Shown: positions 17,203 to 25,506 of the stretch, piece after piece
Position numbering within the stretch: position 1 is the stretch's first letter
How the letters are laid out: every line of letters starts with the position of its first letter
NCBI GenBank assembly: GCA_963829725.1
Contig: CAWHJW010000007.1
Location: 62,001-126,000, forward strand
Origin: RYN-230 sp963829725
Lineage (GTDB): Bacteria > Actinomycetota > Actinomycetes > Streptosporangiales > Streptosporangiaceae
DNA length: 64,000 nt
Reading direction: 5' to 3'
Notes under the pieces: model-generated
Told to the model about the DNA's origin: nothing
Database searches by the model: none
The model's input: only the letters and a program-made list of their open reading frames with translations
Program-made: the position numbers and the translations under genes

Positions 17203-17753
17203 GCAGCCAGGACGGCGGGGCCGGCCCGTTCGCCGCCCTCGGCCTGCCCGCCCGGCCCGGCCTGACCGACGACGAGGTGCGGGCCGCCTGGCGCCGGGTC
17301 GCCGCCGTCACCCACCCGGACCGGGCCGATGGCGGCGACCCGGACCGGTTCGCCGTGGCCGCGGCGGCCTACACGGCGCTGCGCACCCGGTCCGGCCGCG
17401 GCGAAGCCCTCGCCGACCTCACCGCCCGCCCCAGGCGCTCCGTGCGCCCAGCGGGGCCGGTTGTGACCCGGAACCGCCGGGACAGCAGCGGTTTCCGGCC
17501 ACAACCTCGCGCGCCGCACCGGGCCGCCCCGGTGCGGCGCCACACGGGTCAGCTGCTGGGACGGGTGGCGCTGCTCGACAGGATCCGCCGGGGACGCCCC
17601 GCGATGCTGGCGCTCCGGGTGCTGATCGTGGCCGCGGTCGCGGGCGCCTCGGCGGCGGTGGCCGGCTGGCAGCCCGCCACCCCGGCGCTGATCACCGGGG
17701 CGCTGACCTGGCTGCTGTGCACCGCCCGCCACGACCTGGCCCCGCCCAGCTAG
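17199..17753 (+). CDS. J-domain protein with C-terminal membrane segment
   Basis: A 184-residue protein. Residues ~10-65 are a DnaJ domain: FAALGLPARPGLTDDEVRAA, the invariant HPD in THPDRADGG, and a closing helix FAVAAAAYTALRT. After a basic linker, two hydrophobic segments (LRVLIVAAVAGASAAVAGW and ALITGALTWLLCTA) suggest membrane anchoring near the C-terminus. The GTG overlaps the ATPase stop by four bases. A membrane J protein encoded with a DNA-pump ATPase suggests recruitment of DnaK to assemble or disassemble the complex; this is inference. Confidence 0.8.
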   Translation: MSSQDGGAGPFAALGLPARPGLTDDEVRAAWRRVAAVTHPDRADGGDPDRFAVAAAAYTALRTRSGRGEALADLTARPRRSVRPAGPVVTRNRRDSSGFRPQPRAPHRAAPVRRHTGQLLGRVALLDRIRRGRPAMLALRVLIVAAVAGASAAVAGWQPATPALITGALTWLLCTARHDLAPPS

Positions 17754-17781
17754 TGGCGGTTACCGGGCGGGCGGCCACGGA

Positions 17782-19293
17782 TCAGACGCCCACCCCTCTC
17801 AGGCCGTCGAACGTGTAGCGGAAGAATTCGGCCAGCTGATGCCGGGCCGAAGAATCCGGCGGCCCCGCGGCGGGCGCCGGTGGCGGCGGCGGCGGAGGCT
17901 GCACAGGGAACTGGCCCCGGGGCGGCGGCATGGGGGGCATCCGCGGCGGAGCCGGCTTCACCGGGCAGCGGAGATAGTGCTTCATGACGGCCGGGAATCG
18001 TTCGAAGATCAGGTTCCGCGGGCGCTCCCAGGCGATGCCGGCTTCCGCGCACACCTCCCTGACCGTGTCTTCCGTGGCGAGGTTGGCAAACCCGGACCCC
18101 TGGTACGGCAGGACGTGATGGACGCGGTGGGGGCTCAGGCCCGCGCTGAGGAAAAGATCGATCCAGCGGTTGCCGACCACGCTGAGGTCGTAGCTCAGGC
18201 AGATCTGCCGCGCCGCCCAGTCGTCCCGCAGCCGCTCGGGGATCGCCGCCAGCTCGGCCTCGGTCTCCGACTCCTCGAAGTCGTGGCTGGCGACGACCAG
18301 GAAGGTGTTGAACCACAAGGTCAGGAAGAACTGCACCAGCCAGGCCACGATGTGCCCGGTCGCCAGGCACGCGGCGAACTCGACCAGGATCCAGCCGCGG
18401 ATGAGCCAGAAGTCGGCCCGGACAGGGGCCTTGCCCTTGGGGCGCTCGAACCTGGCCAGCTCGCGTGCCCGCAGGGACAGGCCGCTCAGGCAGATGCCGA
18501 GCTTGTGCAGCGTGTAGCCCGGGATACGGAGCAGCGGGTGCAGCCGGAGCATGCCATCGAAGAACGTCTTCTTCACATCGGCGCCGGAGCCCATATAGGG
18601 GTGATGCAGTAATACGTGCCCGTCCGCGCCGATCAGGCTGGTGCCGACATAGTTGATGTCGAAGAACGCCTTCCCGAGGGGCAGGGTGAAGCGGCGCTGG
18701 TCTTTCCACTTGCGGTGCAGGTGGTAATGGCCCGAGCCCGCCAGCGCGGTCCGCGTCACCACCATGATGACGACGAATGCCCAGGCGGGGATGAGCCCCG
18801 CGATCAGGAGGGCCAGCGTGGCCACGTGCATGCCAGCGATAACCCACGTCACCATGTCAAAGGCGCGGTCGTATTTCCTCAGCGCCCGCTTGGAGAACCT
18901 GGCGTTCACCTTACTGCGGATCTCCGCGAGCAGGCTCCCCGTGTCGCTGTAGTCCAGCCGCGGCAGATCCCTCGTCGCGTCGAAATCCGGCTCCAGCAGG
19001 AAAGGCGGCACCCCCAGCTTGGGGAGTATGTCCTTCTCGGTGAGCCCTTCGATCTCGTACCTGGCGAGAATCTTCTGCAGCCGGGCCGGGTCCCGGTGAT
19101 ACGTATGCAGCAGGGCGCTGATATCGCGGCCCTGGCTCGGCCCGAACCAGGTGATTCCGCCGGGATGGACCTTCATCCACTCGGTGAAGTCGTAGGCGCG
19201 CCCGTCGACGATCCAGAACGGCTGGCCCTGGGGCAGGACAGTGCCCGTGCGGGGTGAACTGCGAGGTGAACTGTGGCTGAGGACCTCGGCCAT
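17782..19293 (-). CDS. Cytochrome b5-fused membrane fatty-acid desaturase
   Basis: A 503-residue protein; ATG 19293 follows GAAGGAG and is preferred over an upstream in-frame codon. Residues ~25-80 form a cytochrome b5 domain with the heme motif HPGG at 43-46 and a second His pair around 63-66. The rest is a diiron desaturase/hydroxylase with membrane helices near 147-180 and 300-335 and histidine boxes HYHLH (189-193), HVLLHH (226-231) and HRVHH (389-393). The C-terminus is a proline-rich tail followed by a short helix. Front-end desaturases with b5 act on acyl lipids. It is third in a minus-strand operon behind dpgA- and dpgB-like genes, so it may modify their product or a lipid partner. 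Confidence 0.88.
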   Translation of the reverse strand: MAEVLSHSSPRSSPRTGTVLPQGQPFWIVDGRAYDFTEWMKVHPGGITWFGPSQGRDISALLHTYHRDPARLQKILARYEIEGLTEKDILPKLGVPPFLLEPDFDATRDLPRLDYSDTGSLLAEIRSKVNARFSKRALRKYDRAFDMVTWVIAGMHVATLALLIAGLIPAWAFVVIMVVTRTALAGSGHYHLHRKWKDQRRFTLPLGKAFFDINYVGTSLIGADGHVLLHHPYMGSGADVKKTFFDGMLRLHPLLRIPGYTLHKLGICLSGLSLRARELARFERPKGKAPVRADFWLIRGWILVEFAACLATGHIVAWLVQFFLTLWFNTFLVVASHDFEESETEAELAAIPERLRDDWAARQICLSYDLSVVGNRWIDLFLSAGLSPHRVHHVLPYQGSGFANLATEDTVREVCAEAGIAWERPRNLIFERFPAVMKHYLRCPVKPAPPRMPPMPPPRGQFPVQPPPPPPPAPAAGPPDSSARHQLAEFFRYTFDGLRGVGV

Positions 19294-19331
19294 TGACTTA
19301 CTCCTTCTCGCACTGATTCTCGCCACGGCGT

Positions 19332-20033
19332 CTAACCGTCATGATCAGGCATTCCCACCTTGTACCGGGCCGCCTTGGCCAGCTCGGCCGCGGCCGCGGG
19401 CTCCAGCAGGTAACACTCGTCGAGGACCCGGCGGGTAAAGCACGCCGCCTCCGGCGTCACCGGGCGCATGGCCTTGATCGTGGCGTCCACCGCTGCCTCC
19501 ACGGTGTCTTCGACGGCGTCCACCAGCCCGAGCCGGGACGCGCGGGCGGCCGTCAGATCGTCGCCGAGCAGGAAAATCCGCCGCGCCTGGCCGAGGCCGA
19601 CGAACTTCGGCAGCCAGTAGGCGCCCATGCCCGGGAAGCGGCCCTCGGACAGGCTGCCCAGCGAGAGCCTGGCGTGCGCTGAGGCCAGCCGCAGGTCCAT
19701 GACCAGGCCGGCCTGGACCGCCGCCGCGCCGACCCGGCCGTCGTAGGCCGCAAACGTCTTGGCCTTCAGCCGGGAGATCCGGGAGAGAGCCTCATCCCAG
19801 CGGGCGAAATAGCGCATGTCGCCGCGGGCCGGGCCGGGGTGCCATGAGGGGAAATCCCCGGTGACCGAGTCCGGGGCACCACTGAACTGGAGCACGAAGT
19901 TCTCGATAGCGTCCTGCTCGACGTCGCGCAGCACGGATTCGAGCGCGCCGATGAGGCCGGCATCGATCGTCGCTTCGTGGACCCGGGCCGTCAGCACGCG
20001 CTCGCCGTGACCTTCATCGAGCACGGTCAGCAT
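19332..20033 (-). CDS. dpgB: DpgB-like enoyl-CoA hydratase/isomerase family protein
   Basis: A 233-residue crotonase-fold protein (FAAYDGRVGAAAVQAGLVMD as the oxyanion-loop region, LGSLSEGRFPGMGAYWLPKF as the second loop). Its ATG at 20033 overlaps the stop of the DpgA-like gene by seven bases, a coupling also typical of dpgA-dpgB. In glycopeptide antibiotic pathways DpgB stimulates DpgA and helps dehydrate/aromatise the tetraketide to 3,5-dihydroxyphenylacetyl-CoA. The general-acid residues usual in hydratases are not obvious, in keeping with DpgB rather than a beta-oxidation hydratase. The neighbour makes the assignment; the sequence alone would support only a crotonase family member. Confidence 0.78.
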   Translation of the reverse strand: MLTVLDEGHGERVLTARVHEATIDAGLIGALESVLRDVEQDAIENFVLQFSGAPDSVTGDFPSWHPGPARGDMRYFARWDEALSRISRLKAKTFAAYDGRVGAAAVQAGLVMDLRLASAHARLSLGSLSEGRFPGMGAYWLPKFVGLGQARRIFLLGDDLTAARASRLGLVDAVEDTVEAAVDATIKAMRPVTPEAACFTRRVLDECYLLEPAAAAELAKAARYKVGMPDHDG

Positions 20034-21193
20034 GTCCCGGCCTGCCCGAACTGGAGCAGCGCGGTCTCAATCTGGGCTCCCGGGCCCATGGTGACCATGA
20101 CGCCCCGGTCGCCGGCCGACACGCACCCCTCGGCCAGCAGTCGCTCCAGGCTGACCAGGAAGCTGCCACTGGAGATGTTCCCGTAATCGCGCAGCACGGA
20201 GCGGGTGTGCCGGACATCGTGCTCCCCGAGGCCCAGGCTGAGCTTGACGGAGTCGATCACCGCGCCACCGCCGGTGTGCAGTACCCAGTGCCTGATGGCG
20301 GAGAAATCCAGCCCGTTCCGCTCCAGCAGCCTTTCCAGCGGCTCGCGGACGCTGAAGCCTATGACATAGGGGATGTCCCGGTCGAGGTAAAAGCTCCACT
20401 TCCCGGCATCATCGTTCCAGTCGAACCGCATGGCCGCCCATTGCTCGGGGATGCAGAAGCTCTCGAAGTCGATTACGCACGGCGCCGGCCCGGCCCGGAG
20501 CGACCCGGTGCCGCTGTCGGCATAGGAAGTCACTACAGCCGCGGCCGCCCCATCACCGAAAAGACTGTTGACAATGCCGGTGCGTGGCGTCTCATCCAGG
20601 ACATACATCGCGGAGTTGATCTCGCAGCAGACCAGCAGCGCCACCCCGCCCGGATGGTTCTTAACCCACTGCACGAGAGGGTTCAGCCCATTCAGCCCGG
20701 CGTTGCATCCCATTCCCACGACGTCCGCCCGCAGGAGCCTGCGATCGAATCCGAGTTCCCGCGAGAAGAGGGAGCTAAGCCCGGGGACCATGAAGCCGCT
20801 GGACGTGACGCACATCATGTAGTCGACGTCCGCCGCGGATCCGGACACGGCGTCCAATGCATTGCGGATCGCACGCGACCCGATTTCCAGGGCCCCGGCC
20901 CTGAACTTGGCGTGGAGGTCGGCGGCGGACTCAGGGAGCAGCCGCCCGGTGCGGCTGTCTTTCGCCGGGAGGTAGAGATGCCGCTTGGCGATATGCGGCG
21001 CCCGGAGCAGTTTCTGCACCACCCTGTTCTCCAGGCCGAGGAGCATCCCGATCTCATCCTGCGAATAGGCGGTGGCCGGGAATGCGCTCCCGACGGAAGC
21101 GATTGCCGCTGCCGCGTCACCGAAGATTGCCGGGGGATGAAAAGGGCGAACATCGAGGCCCTGAAGTCCGCGGACGTCCTCATTCCGAATCAT
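20027..21193 (-). CDS. dpgA: Type III polyketide synthase, DpgA-like (3,5-dihydroxyphenylacetyl-CoA synthase family)
   Basis: A 388-residue thiolase-fold enzyme with catalytic Cys163 in VGMGCNAGLNGLN, His306 in VLHTGGGAVID and Asn339 in YGNISSGSFL, the triad of chalcone-synthase-like enzymes. The MGCNAGLN active-site signature matches DpgA, which condenses four malonyl-CoA. ATG 21193 is preceded by GGGGGAAGA; a GTG at 21211 is in that Shine-Dalgarno and is not chosen. The operon continues into dpgB and the desaturase. Neither DpgC (dioxygenase) nor DpgD is present in the window, so the pathway probably stops at or diverges from dihydroxyphenylacetyl-CoA. Malonyl-CoA would come from the Acc/Fab system 11 kb away. 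Confidence 0.85.
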   Translation of the reverse strand: MIRNEDVRGLQGLDVRPFHPPAIFGDAAAAIASVGSAFPATAYSQDEIGMLLGLENRVVQKLLRAPHIAKRHLYLPAKDSRTGRLLPESAADLHAKFRAGALEIGSRAIRNALDAVSGSAADVDYMMCVTSSGFMVPGLSSLFSRELGFDRRLLRADVVGMGCNAGLNGLNPLVQWVKNHPGGVALLVCCEINSAMYVLDETPRTGIVNSLFGDGAAAAVVTSYADSGTGSLRAGPAPCVIDFESFCIPEQWAAMRFDWNDDAGKWSFYLDRDIPYVIGFSVREPLERLLERNGLDFSAIRHWVLHTGGGAVIDSVKLSLGLGEHDVRHTRSVLRDYGNISSGSFLVSLERLLAEGCVSAGDRGVMVTMGPGAQIETALLQFGQAGTC

Positions 21194-21440
21194 GTATAAG
21201 TCTTCCCCCACCGCTCGGCGCGCCCCGGACCATGGTTCAGGAATAGGCTACAGGCCCGGCGCCCACATTGGCTTGCCGGAGTGGCGGATGAGGATGATGT
21301 TATCATTTGAGGATAAAGTTGGCATAGGGATCATGTGCCGTTCCTGGTGTGGCACGTGGGACGCGCCGGCAATGGTGAGCCCGGGACAGCGGCCTGGCTC
21401 ACGCCGCGGCACGGGCCCGCCGCTCTGCTACGCTCACGGC
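21194..21440. promoter_or_regulatory. Divergent control region of the dpgA-like operon and sulfotransferase
   Basis: This 247-base gap separates two divergent starts and has an A+T-rich core unlike its surroundings. TTATC at 21300-21304 and GATAA at 21312-21316 form a dyad with a seven-base spacer, followed by AAAGTTGGCATAGGG. It is a plausible shared operator. Apart from that I see no conserved box. Confidence 0.45.
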
Positions 21441-22622
21441 GTGGCCAGCGCCCCATTTCGCTACCAATCGGATGACGAGGACAGCGCGCGGTGGCTCAGC
21501 TTCCGCTTCCGCCCCGGCGACATCGTCATCAGTACCCGGCGCCGGACCGGGACGACGTGGATGCAGATGATCTGCGCACTGCTGATCTTCCGCAGACCCG
21601 AGCTCCCGGCCCCGCTGTGGCACCTCTCGCCGTGGCTGGATCACATGATCGTGCCGGCCGATCGCGTGCATGACCGGCTGGATGAGCAGCCGCACCGGCG
21701 GTTCATCAAGACGCACACCCCGCTCGACGGGATTCCGCTCGACCCGCAGGTCACCTACATCGTCACCGCCCGGCACCCGCTCGACACGTTCGTGTCGCTC
21801 CGTCACCACCTCGACAACATCGAGGGGGCGCGGCTAGAGGATCTGATCGGCCAGGCCGCGCCGACCGGGCCAGGTGAACCGCTGCGCGACAGCCTGCTGC
21901 GGTGGATCGCGGATGACGGTGATTCCCGCGTGTACCCGGAGTCGCTCCCCGCCGTCATGTGGCACCTGTCCGGTGCCTGGGCCCGGCGGACCGAGCCGAA
22001 TGTGCTGCTGGTGCACTATGACGACCTGTGTGCCGACCTTGAGGGCCAGATGCGCGGCATCGCCTGGCGGCTCGGGATAGCCGTTCCGGAGGGGGCCTGG
22101 GCCGCCCTCACCCAGGCGGCCACGTTCGAGCACATGCGGGACCGGTCGGACCAGCTCGTCCCTTCCGCCCGCCCGGCTCCTCCGCCTGCCGATCACCCGG
22201 CCCCTCCCCCGGCCAACCGCCCGCCCGCTCACCCGCCCCAGCACCCGGCCGCCCCGCCCCATCCCCCGGCGGCCCCGGCCCAGCACCCGGCCGCCCCGCC
22301 CCATCCCCCGGCGGCCCCGCCCCAGCACCCGGCCGCCCCTCCGCACCCCCCGGCCGCCCCGGCCCAGCACCCGGCCGCCCCTCCGCACCCCCCGGCCGCC
22401 CCTATCCGCTTCCCGGCCGCCCCGGCCCGGCATCCATCCCCTCGCCCTTCCGAACAGGGGATCTTCATGGACACGGCCTCGTTCTTCCACCGGGGCAGCT
22501 CAGGGGCGGGGCGCGAGATCCTCAGCGACGAGGAACTGGCTCGCTACCACGCACGGGCCGCCCAGCTGGCCCCCCCGGACATGCTCGAATGGCTGCACTC
22601 GCCGCCCCGCCTGAAGGGCTGA
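21441..22622 (+). CDS. Sulfotransferase with a proline-rich tandem-repeat insertion
   Basis: A 393-residue protein starting at GTG 21441, where similarity begins (APFRYQSDDEDSARWLSFRF). The PAPS 5'-phosphosulfate loop is STRRRTGTTWMQ at residues 31-42, the 3'-phosphate motif ARHPLDTFVSLRHH at 110-123, and the substrate His-bearing KTHTPLDG near 90. From residue ~244 to ~345 a Pro/Ala/His-rich stretch with four 14-residue repeats separates FEHMRDRSDQLVP from the closing segment FMDTASFFHRGSSGAGREI and LSDEELARYHARAAQL. Divergent from the dpgA-like operon, it may sulfate the phenolic product. The insertion is expected to loop out of the fold. Confidence 0.85.
   Translation: MASAPFRYQSDDEDSARWLSFRFRPGDIVISTRRRTGTTWMQMICALLIFRRPELPAPLWHLSPWLDHMIVPADRVHDRLDEQPHRRFIKTHTPLDGIPLDPQVTYIVTARHPLDTFVSLRHHLDNIEGARLEDLIGQAAPTGPGEPLRDSLLRWIADDGDSRVYPESLPAVMWHLSGAWARRTEPNVLLVHYDDLCADLEGQMRGIAWRLGIAVPEGAWAALTQAATFEHMRDRSDQLVPSARPAPPPADHPAPPPANRPPAHPPQHPAAPPHPPAAPAQHPAAPPHPPAAPPQHPAAPPHPPAAPAQHPAAPPHPPAAPIRFPAAPARHPSPRPSEQGIFMDTASFFHRGSSGAGREILSDEELARYHARAAQLAPPDMLEWLHSPPRLKG
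22239..22406 (+). repeat. Four 42-bp tandem repeats inside the sulfotransferase gene
   Basis: Units start at 22239, 22281, 22323 and 22365 and encode QHPAAPPHPPAAP plus one variable residue. The frame is kept. Copies differ at a few third positions, pointing to expansion by slippage followed by drift. Confidence 0.97.
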
Positions 22623-22651
22623 CAGGCCGCTGACGTCCTCAGGCGGCCAGG

Positions 22652-24701
22652 TCAGGGACTGCGCAGCGGGCCAGGGCCGGGCCGCCCGCGCCAGGGCATC
22701 CCGGGCATGGCCAGGTCAGGACCTCCCGGCGGCGGGTGCGGCGGCGGGAAATGCTCACCCGGCGGCCCGGGCCGCCGGCCTGCGCGGGCCGGCTCCTGAC
22801 GGGCGAACTGGGTCCGGTACAGGTCGGCGTACAGCCCGCCGGCGGCCAGCAGCTCGTCATGCCGGCCGCGCTCGCGGACCCGGCCGCCGTCGATGACCAG
22901 GATCTGGTCGGCCTCGCGGATGGTGGACAGCCGGTGGGCGATGACCAGCGAGGTGCGGCCGGACAGGGCCGTCCGCAGGGCTTGCTGGACGGCGGCCTCA
23001 GACTCGGAGTCCAGGTGCGCGGTGGCCTCGTCGAGCACCACGACGGCAGGCGCCTTCAGCAGCAGCCGGGCCAGCGCGACCCGCTGTTTCTCGCCGCCCG
23101 ACAGCCGGTAGCCGCGGTCGCCCACGATGGTGTCCAGGCCGTCGGGCAGCACCGAGATCAGGTCCCAGATCTGCGCCGCCTGGCATGCCTCGGTCAGGTC
23201 CGAATCGGTCGCCCCGGGACGGGCGTAGGCGAGATTGGCCCGGATGGTGTCGTGGAACAGGTGCGCGTCCTGCGTCACCACGCCAACCGCGTCGTGCAGC
23301 GATTCCTGGGTCACGTCCCTGATGTCGGCCCCGCCGATGCGGACCGCGCCCTCGCCCGGGTCATACAGCCGGGACACCAGGTGGGTGATCGTCGTCTTGC
23401 CCGCGCCCGACGGCCCGACCAGGGCGGTCAGCTGCCGGGCGGGGGCGGTGAAGCTCACGTCGTGCAGCACGCCCCGCCTGGCATCGGTGCGCTCCGGGGC
23501 GGGCAGCGCGATGGACTCAAGCGACGCCAGCGAGACCTCGGACGCGGCCGGGTAGCGGAACGAGACATGGTCGAAGACAACGTCCGCGGCTGGCCCGGCG
23601 GCAGCGGACCCGTTGCCCTGCCGCCGCGAGCACGAGCGGGACCGCGCCCGGGCGGTCCTCGATCAGCGGCTTCAGGTCGAGCACCTCGAACACCCGGTCA
23701 AAGCTGACCAGCGCGGTCATCACGTTGACCTGGACGTTGGACAGTGCGGTGATCGGCCCGTACAGCCGGTTCAGCAGCAGGGCCAGGGCAACCAGCGTGC
23801 CGACCTGGAAGGCGCCGCGGATGACGAGGTCACCGCCTACCCCGTAGACCACCGCCAGGGACAGCGAGGCGAGCAGGGTCAGCGCGATGAACAGCGCGCT
23901 GCCGTACATGGCCTGGACCACGCCGACGTCCCTGACCTTGGCCGCACGCTCGGCGAACAGGCTGGACTCTTCTCCCGGCCGCCCGAACAGCTTGGCCAGC
24001 ATGGCGCCGGCGACGTTGAAGCGCTCGGTCATCGTCGATCCCATCGCCGCGTCGAGCTGCATCGACTCCCTGGTCAGCCGCTGCAGCCTGCGCCCGATTA
24101 TGCGGGCCGGGACGATGAACATCGGTATCAGCACCAGCGCGATGACCGTGACCAGCCAGGAGAAGTAGAACATCGTGACCAGCACGAGGATGAGCTGCAG
24201 CGTGCTGGACACCGTGGACACCAGCGTCGAGGTCAGCGCTTGCTGCGCGCCGATCACGTCGCTGTTCAGCCGGCTGACCAGCGAGCCGGTCTGGGCCCGG
24301 GTGAAGAACGCGATCGGCTGCTGCTGCACGTGGTCGAACACCTCCGTGCGCAGGTCATAGATGAGGCCCTCGCCGACACGCGCGGTGTACCAGCGCTGGC
24401 CGAGGTTGAGGAACGCGTCGAAGAGGGCCAGCCCGGCGACGGCCGCGGCCACGCCCAGCACGATATCGGCCCGCTTCGGCAGGATGCCATGGTCGATGAC
24501 CACCGCGAGCAGCACCGGGATCGTCACCGTGATCACCGCGTCGAGCGCGGCGGCCAGCAGGAAGATCGTGAGTTCCCAGCGGTAGGGGCGCGCATAGCCC
24601 GCGATCCTGCGGACGGTCCCCCGTTTGATCTGCTGCTTGGTCACCGAGGAGTCGTCAACGAACCCGCGCATCATGCGGAGCTGGCCGGGGCCGGGGTGCA
24701 T
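22652..24701 (-). CDS. ABC exporter (fused membrane and ATPase domains), frameshifted in the linker
   Basis: ATG 24701 has AGGAGG eleven bases upstream. The N-terminal half is an ABC type-1 transmembrane domain with six helices (WELTIFLLAAALDAVITVTI onward; QQQPIAFFTRAQTGSLVSRL as coupling region). After FEVLDLKPLIEDRPGAVPL the frame shifts by one base near 23600-23640, then continues with VVFDHVSFRYPAA and an ATPase domain: Walker A GPSGAGKTT, signature LSGGEKQRV, Walker B VVVLDEATAHLD. The C-terminus is Pro/Gly-rich. This is a MdlB/MsbA-like exporter. It converges on the sulfotransferase with a 29-base gap and may export the product of the dpgA-like cluster. The shift lies in a poorly conserved linker and could be an assembly error. 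Confidence 0.85.
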
Positions 24702-24867
24702 AGCGGCGGAAACCTCCTGGCGGCTGGCGTTCCTAAGGGTAACGGGGCCCGCGGGCCATGGAAAGGAGCATTGGCTGGCACGCATTCCTGGAAATGGCCC
24801 CGCGCGGCCGGATGCGGGCCGCCGTCACCCGCGGCCCGCACCACCGCACCGGGGCCGTCCCGGCGAG

Positions 24868-24897
24868 TTGACTGGTAAGCTATTGCTTACGTATCAT
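24868..24897 (+). promoter_or_regulatory. Promoter of the VOC/ArsR pair
   Basis: TTGACT at 24868-24873 and TATCAT at 24892-24897, 18 bases apart, form a good sigma-70-like promoter. The ATG at 24906 is only nine bases after the -10, so the transcript is probably leaderless. Confidence 0.75.
24875..24890. promoter_or_regulatory. Operator palindrome in the promoter spacer
   Basis: GTAAGCTATTGCTTAC is a perfect dyad with six-base arms, placed exactly between the -35 and -10 elements. The ArsR-family gene in the same transcription unit is the obvious ligand, giving autorepression by blocking RNA polymerase. Confidence 0.75.
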
Positions 24898-24905
24898 CGG
24901 GCGCC

Positions 24906-25115
24906 ATGACGATCACAGCGGTGCAGCTTTTCTCGCTGCCGGTCACCGACCAGGCCCGGGCCAGGGACTTCTACGTGGGCACGCTCGGATTCGAGTTCGT
25001 CGCGGACACGGCCATGGGGCCGGGCCAGCGCTGGGTGCAGGTCCGCGCGCCCGGCGCGCAGACCTCGGTCACCCTGGTCAGCGGGCTGGTGCTCCAGGCC
25101 ACATCGGGCGGCTGA
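24906..25115 (+). CDS. Truncated VOC (glyoxalase/bleomycin-resistance fold) protein
   Basis: A 69-residue half domain: LFSLPVTDQARARDFYVGTL is the typical first strand-helix, followed by GPGQRWVQVRAPG. A normal VOC protein has 115-140 residues; the second beta-alpha-beta-beta-beta half is missing and the end (GLVLQATSGG) looks like a later segment joined after an internal deletion. It is the first gene of a probably leaderless message. It may be non-functional, or act as a homodimer of half domains. Confidence 0.7.
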   Translation: MTITAVQLFSLPVTDQARARDFYVGTLGFEFVADTAMGPGQRWVQVRAPGAQTSVTLVSGLVLQATSGG

Positions 25116-25123
25116 GTGCGCCG

Positions 25124-25435
25124 GTGCCCGGCGCGGACGTGTTCGATGCCATCGCCAGCCCGGTGCGCCGCGAGATCCTGGACCTGCTCCGGGACGGCGC
25201 CCGGCCGGTGCACGACCTGGCCGCCTGCTTCGCGATGACCCGGCCTGCCGTCTCCCAGCACCTGCGGGTGCTGCGGCAGGCCGGCCTGGTCGCCGAGGTC
25301 CGGGTGGGCCGGGAACGGCACTACCGGCTCGACGCCCGGCCGCTGCGCGAGGTGTCAGCGTGGGCCGCCCACCATGAGGAGTCCTGGCGCCGGCCCGCCC
25401 GGCGGCTCAGCGACCTGCTGGCCGAGGAGGGCTGA
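25124..25435 (+). CDS. ArsR-family winged-helix repressor
   Basis: A 103-residue regulator starting at GTG 25124, eight bases after the VOC stop. The winged helix is complete: FDAIASPVRREILDLLRDGA, recognition region RPAVSQHLRVLRQAGLVAEV and the wing RVGRERHYRLD. No metal-binding CxC pair is seen, so it belongs to the SdpR/YczG-like non-metal group, which in actinomycetes often accompanies SRPBCC or VOC proteins. The 16-bp palindrome in the promoter is its likely site. Confidence 0.88.
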   Translation: MPGADVFDAIASPVRREILDLLRDGARPVHDLAACFAMTRPAVSQHLRVLRQAGLVAEVRVGRERHYRLDARPLREVSAWAAHHEESWRRPARRLSDLLAEEG

Positions 25436-25506
25436 CGGCCGCGGCCCGGTCCCGCGACAGGGCTTCGACGGCATGGTGCGCGGCCAGGTGATCGACGTGC
25501 AGCCGA

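Noticed and set aside
14489..17753. Three-gene module considered as part of an integrated conjugative element
   Set aside because: No integrase, relaxase, tRNA attachment site, direct repeats or transfer genes on either side.
17782..19293. Desaturase considered as a DpgC equivalent
   Set aside because: DpgC is a cofactor-free crotonase-fold dioxygenase; this protein has a b5 domain, membrane helices and histidine boxes.
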